Part shown: positions 61,792 to 64,000 of the stretch, piece by piece | Position numbering within the stretch: position 1 is the first letter of the stretch | Layout of the letters: each line of letters starts with the position of its first letter | DNA from: Seriola aureovittata | Taxonomy: Eukaryota > Chordata > Actinopteri > Carangiformes > Carangidae | Direction: 5' to 3' | NCBI RefSeq assembly: GCF_021018895.1 | Contig: NC_079364.1 | Coordinates: forward strand, 13,818,385 to 13,882,384 | DNA: 64,000 nt | The notes under the pieces: model-generated | What the model was told of the DNA's origin: nothing | Seen by the model: only the letters and a program-made list of their open reading frames with translations | Databases searched by the model: none | Program-made: the position numbers and the translations under genes

Positions 61792-64000
61792 ACATACACA
61801 CCAATATGGATTCATGCTTTATAACCTCATATCAAGTACAAGAGTAATATTACTCAATATGTAATTAGTCCCTTCCAGTCCCTGTCCTCTACTGTGACCT
61901 GTACACAGTGCATTTGTGTATTTACTATACACATTTAATCTAGAGGAGCCCTGTCACTGTAATCCCAGTGTTGTTTTTACACAGGGACTCCATTCACACA
62001 TCCAGAAACAGCTTATAGAGCTCTGTGGGTTTTAAAATCACTGTTTCTAAAAATGAGGAGTGCAGACATGGACTGTATCTGTATGACTTAAGGAGGGCAC
62101 TAAAAGATGATATCACTGAAGAGAAACATAGAAATAATGGATTATTTGGCTCCAGGATTTTATACATCACTGCTTCCATGACACTGTGTTTTATAATAAG
62201 TAATGACTGCATCTTGTAATAACACCTTTTGTTTTGTTTTGTTTTTTGTAAAACAGTGGAATATCGTCCAATTCTCCCATACATTTGTCTGAAAACTAAT
62301 ACTAATACTGTCTGATAAATGTGTCTTCAATGGGATCAAAGCAAAGATTCAGTAGTGATTCAGAACTGCTAAGGAAAATCCTTGAACAAAGTTTGCAAAA
62401 AAATATGTGTATTTGTCTATAGTTTGAAATTTGAGTAATTTCTTGAAAAAAAAAAGTATGACCCAGTACAGACTAAAGGACTTTGGCTAGAATAAACTGA
62501 TTTAGCTTTGCACTCAACATTGCCGGACTCATGGTACAGTTTAACACATCAGTGATCAAAATCACAACCAGAAATATTGTGTTTTTTATTCCATGTTTTC
62601 TTCTTCCTTGTAAAAACCTTGCTCAACCTACATTACCCACAATGCAATCTGAGCCCTGATATTATTTTTAAGCCTTTCTAACTGCACACATCCAGATTTT
62701 TTTCACTTTCAAATTTGTGGTCTTCATACCCAAGTGATACCGACTCAAGTGATGTCACAAAAGGCTTTTTTTTCATATGCAGTAATGCTCCCCAAGACCT
62801 GTGAACAGACTCTGGTCCCTGTTGAGATGGCCTTTTTTTAAATCCTTTTTCTTTCTCTGTATTTTACAGTTCATACACTATAATCAACATAGACTTACAT
62901 CAGAGATGATATGAGCCACCTACATGTGAAAAAAGGACTACAGTCTGAGAGAGATCTACAGTCTGATCCAGACAGGCAGTATAAACATCAGGGTACAAAT
63001 ATTAAAACTATACAGAAAACCAGAGCGAGCAGAAGTATGACTGCTCACTCGCTGCCGACCAATGAATGATTTATCATCTGTGATGCTGCAGGATTTTAGG
63101 GAGATATATTGAGCCACACAGGCCAGTGGATTAGGCAGAATATGGCTGACAGAAGTTTGTTTCACTTTTCACTGCCTCTGGAGAAATATGGAGGAACTCA
63201 CAAACAGGCTGGAGCGCACTCACAAGGCGTACCCAAAGTGACCCCTTCGGTACAAACAACAGACAATGCCAGCATCTTATAGCACAAAAATAAAAAAAAA
63301 ATAGCAAGAAACATTAGGCACTCAGTGCAGAGAGAGGTGAAGTTTATGAATATTACATGAGACTTCAGCCCAAAATAGAGAATCTCCCTCCTGCCCTGGA
63401 TTTAAGAGGTCATTGGCAAAGCTTTACAGATTACCTCATCCCAGAATCCCAGCAATGTGTAAATGTTGTAGCCTAATTTTAGAAAAATCATTAGTTGATG
63501 TTTTGGTTTATCTATCGGCAGAGTAGTATGTCCCTCAATTATAATATGGTTATGTATTAAACATAATTACATTACGGTAGATAAAATGATAAAATGATTG
63601 AAAAAATATTGAAAAAAAGGAATTTGTTGCAGAACACCATTTCAAGATTATGAAAGTTAAGTTTTGACCTGAAACAGCAGCTGACAAAACAATTTCAATA
63701 CAGCATCAATTAAGTAGCTGTTCTGGAGCTTTCAGTCATATCGCATGAACTTCAATAGCAGTTGGAGTTTGCCGAGTTATCAGAGAAGTGTAGTTTTTTT
63801 CCATTTCCATTTTTTGTCTGAGAACTAAAAGCTAAAAGGACCTAAAAGCTGAGATTCAAATGATGATGATCATGTGACACGGTCATTAGGACACAGCGGA
63901 GTAGATTGATGCACAGACAGAACGAACACGTCACTTAGTTTGCTGTCTTGCTGCTTTTCGTTGTTGTGAACAGAACTTTCGACCCAAACAGGGAAGTGAA

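Larger units (their letters stand above)
58189..64000. other. Non-coding stretch right of upstream exon
   Basis: No exon could be supported, although the phase-2 entry of the exon at 57975-58188 demands one upstream on the minus strand, here or beyond. Contents are two dispersed-repeat copies (58501 and 59617), a CA/CG microsatellite at 61732, and AT-rich sequence. The last 120 bases (63880-64000) gain several CpGs, but nothing more can be said. Confidence 0.65.

Noticed and set aside
1..64000. tRNA, rRNA, CRISPR arrays, intact transposase or reverse transcriptase genes
   Set aside because: None seen on either strand by eye. Short structural RNAs could be missed without a covariance search.

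Overview
This is vertebrate nuclear DNA, most likely from a teleost fish and probably a percomorph. The reasons are interrupted coding sequence with GT-AG splice sites, short introns inside the PDZ cluster, dense long (CA)n tracts, and several dispersed sequences that I recognise from memory as typical of percomorph genomes. There are no operons, ribosome binding sites or CRISPR arrays. I saw no convincing tRNA or rRNA gene.

The only gene I can support is tjp1 (tight junction protein ZO-1), read on the minus strand from right to left. Eight coding exons can be placed to the base: 25376-25399 (start codon), 6665-6721, 5498-5622, 5170-5272, 4615-4942, 4263-4366, 3292-3460 and 2940-3066. All junctions are canonical and all phases close. 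Joined, they give 1,037 nt (345 codons plus 2 nt): a short N-terminus, PDZ1, an acidic/basic linker, PDZ2 and the start of the Ser/Arg linker before PDZ3. PDZ3, SH3, GUK, the actin-binding region and ZU5 must lie beyond the left edge. The proteins of this family scaffold claudins, JAMs and connexins at tight and gap junctions. I cannot tell tjp1a from tjp1b.

The 5' side of the gene looks complex. A CpG-enriched promoter/5'UTR surrounds exon 1 (about 25400-25930). About 51 kb upstream of exon 2, a clear same-strand coding exon (57975-58188, 71 codons) ends in phase 0 and can splice directly to exon 2, so it is probably part of a longer N-terminal isoform. A weaker candidate first exon (27132-27218, 29 codons, also phase 0) lies in a CpG-rich patch.

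Layout: 1-2939 partial intron 8; 2940-6721 compact PDZ1-PDZ2 exon cluster; 6722-25375 intron 1 (18.7 kb), with a 1-kb purine-only satellite having a higher-order period near 243 bp; 25376-25930 exon 1 and promoter; 25931-57974 non-coding sequence with a hAT fossil, several dispersed repeats and an RFX-type X-box; 57975-58188 upstream exon; 58189-64000 non-coding. Nearly all other open frames are translations of microsatellites or chance frames.
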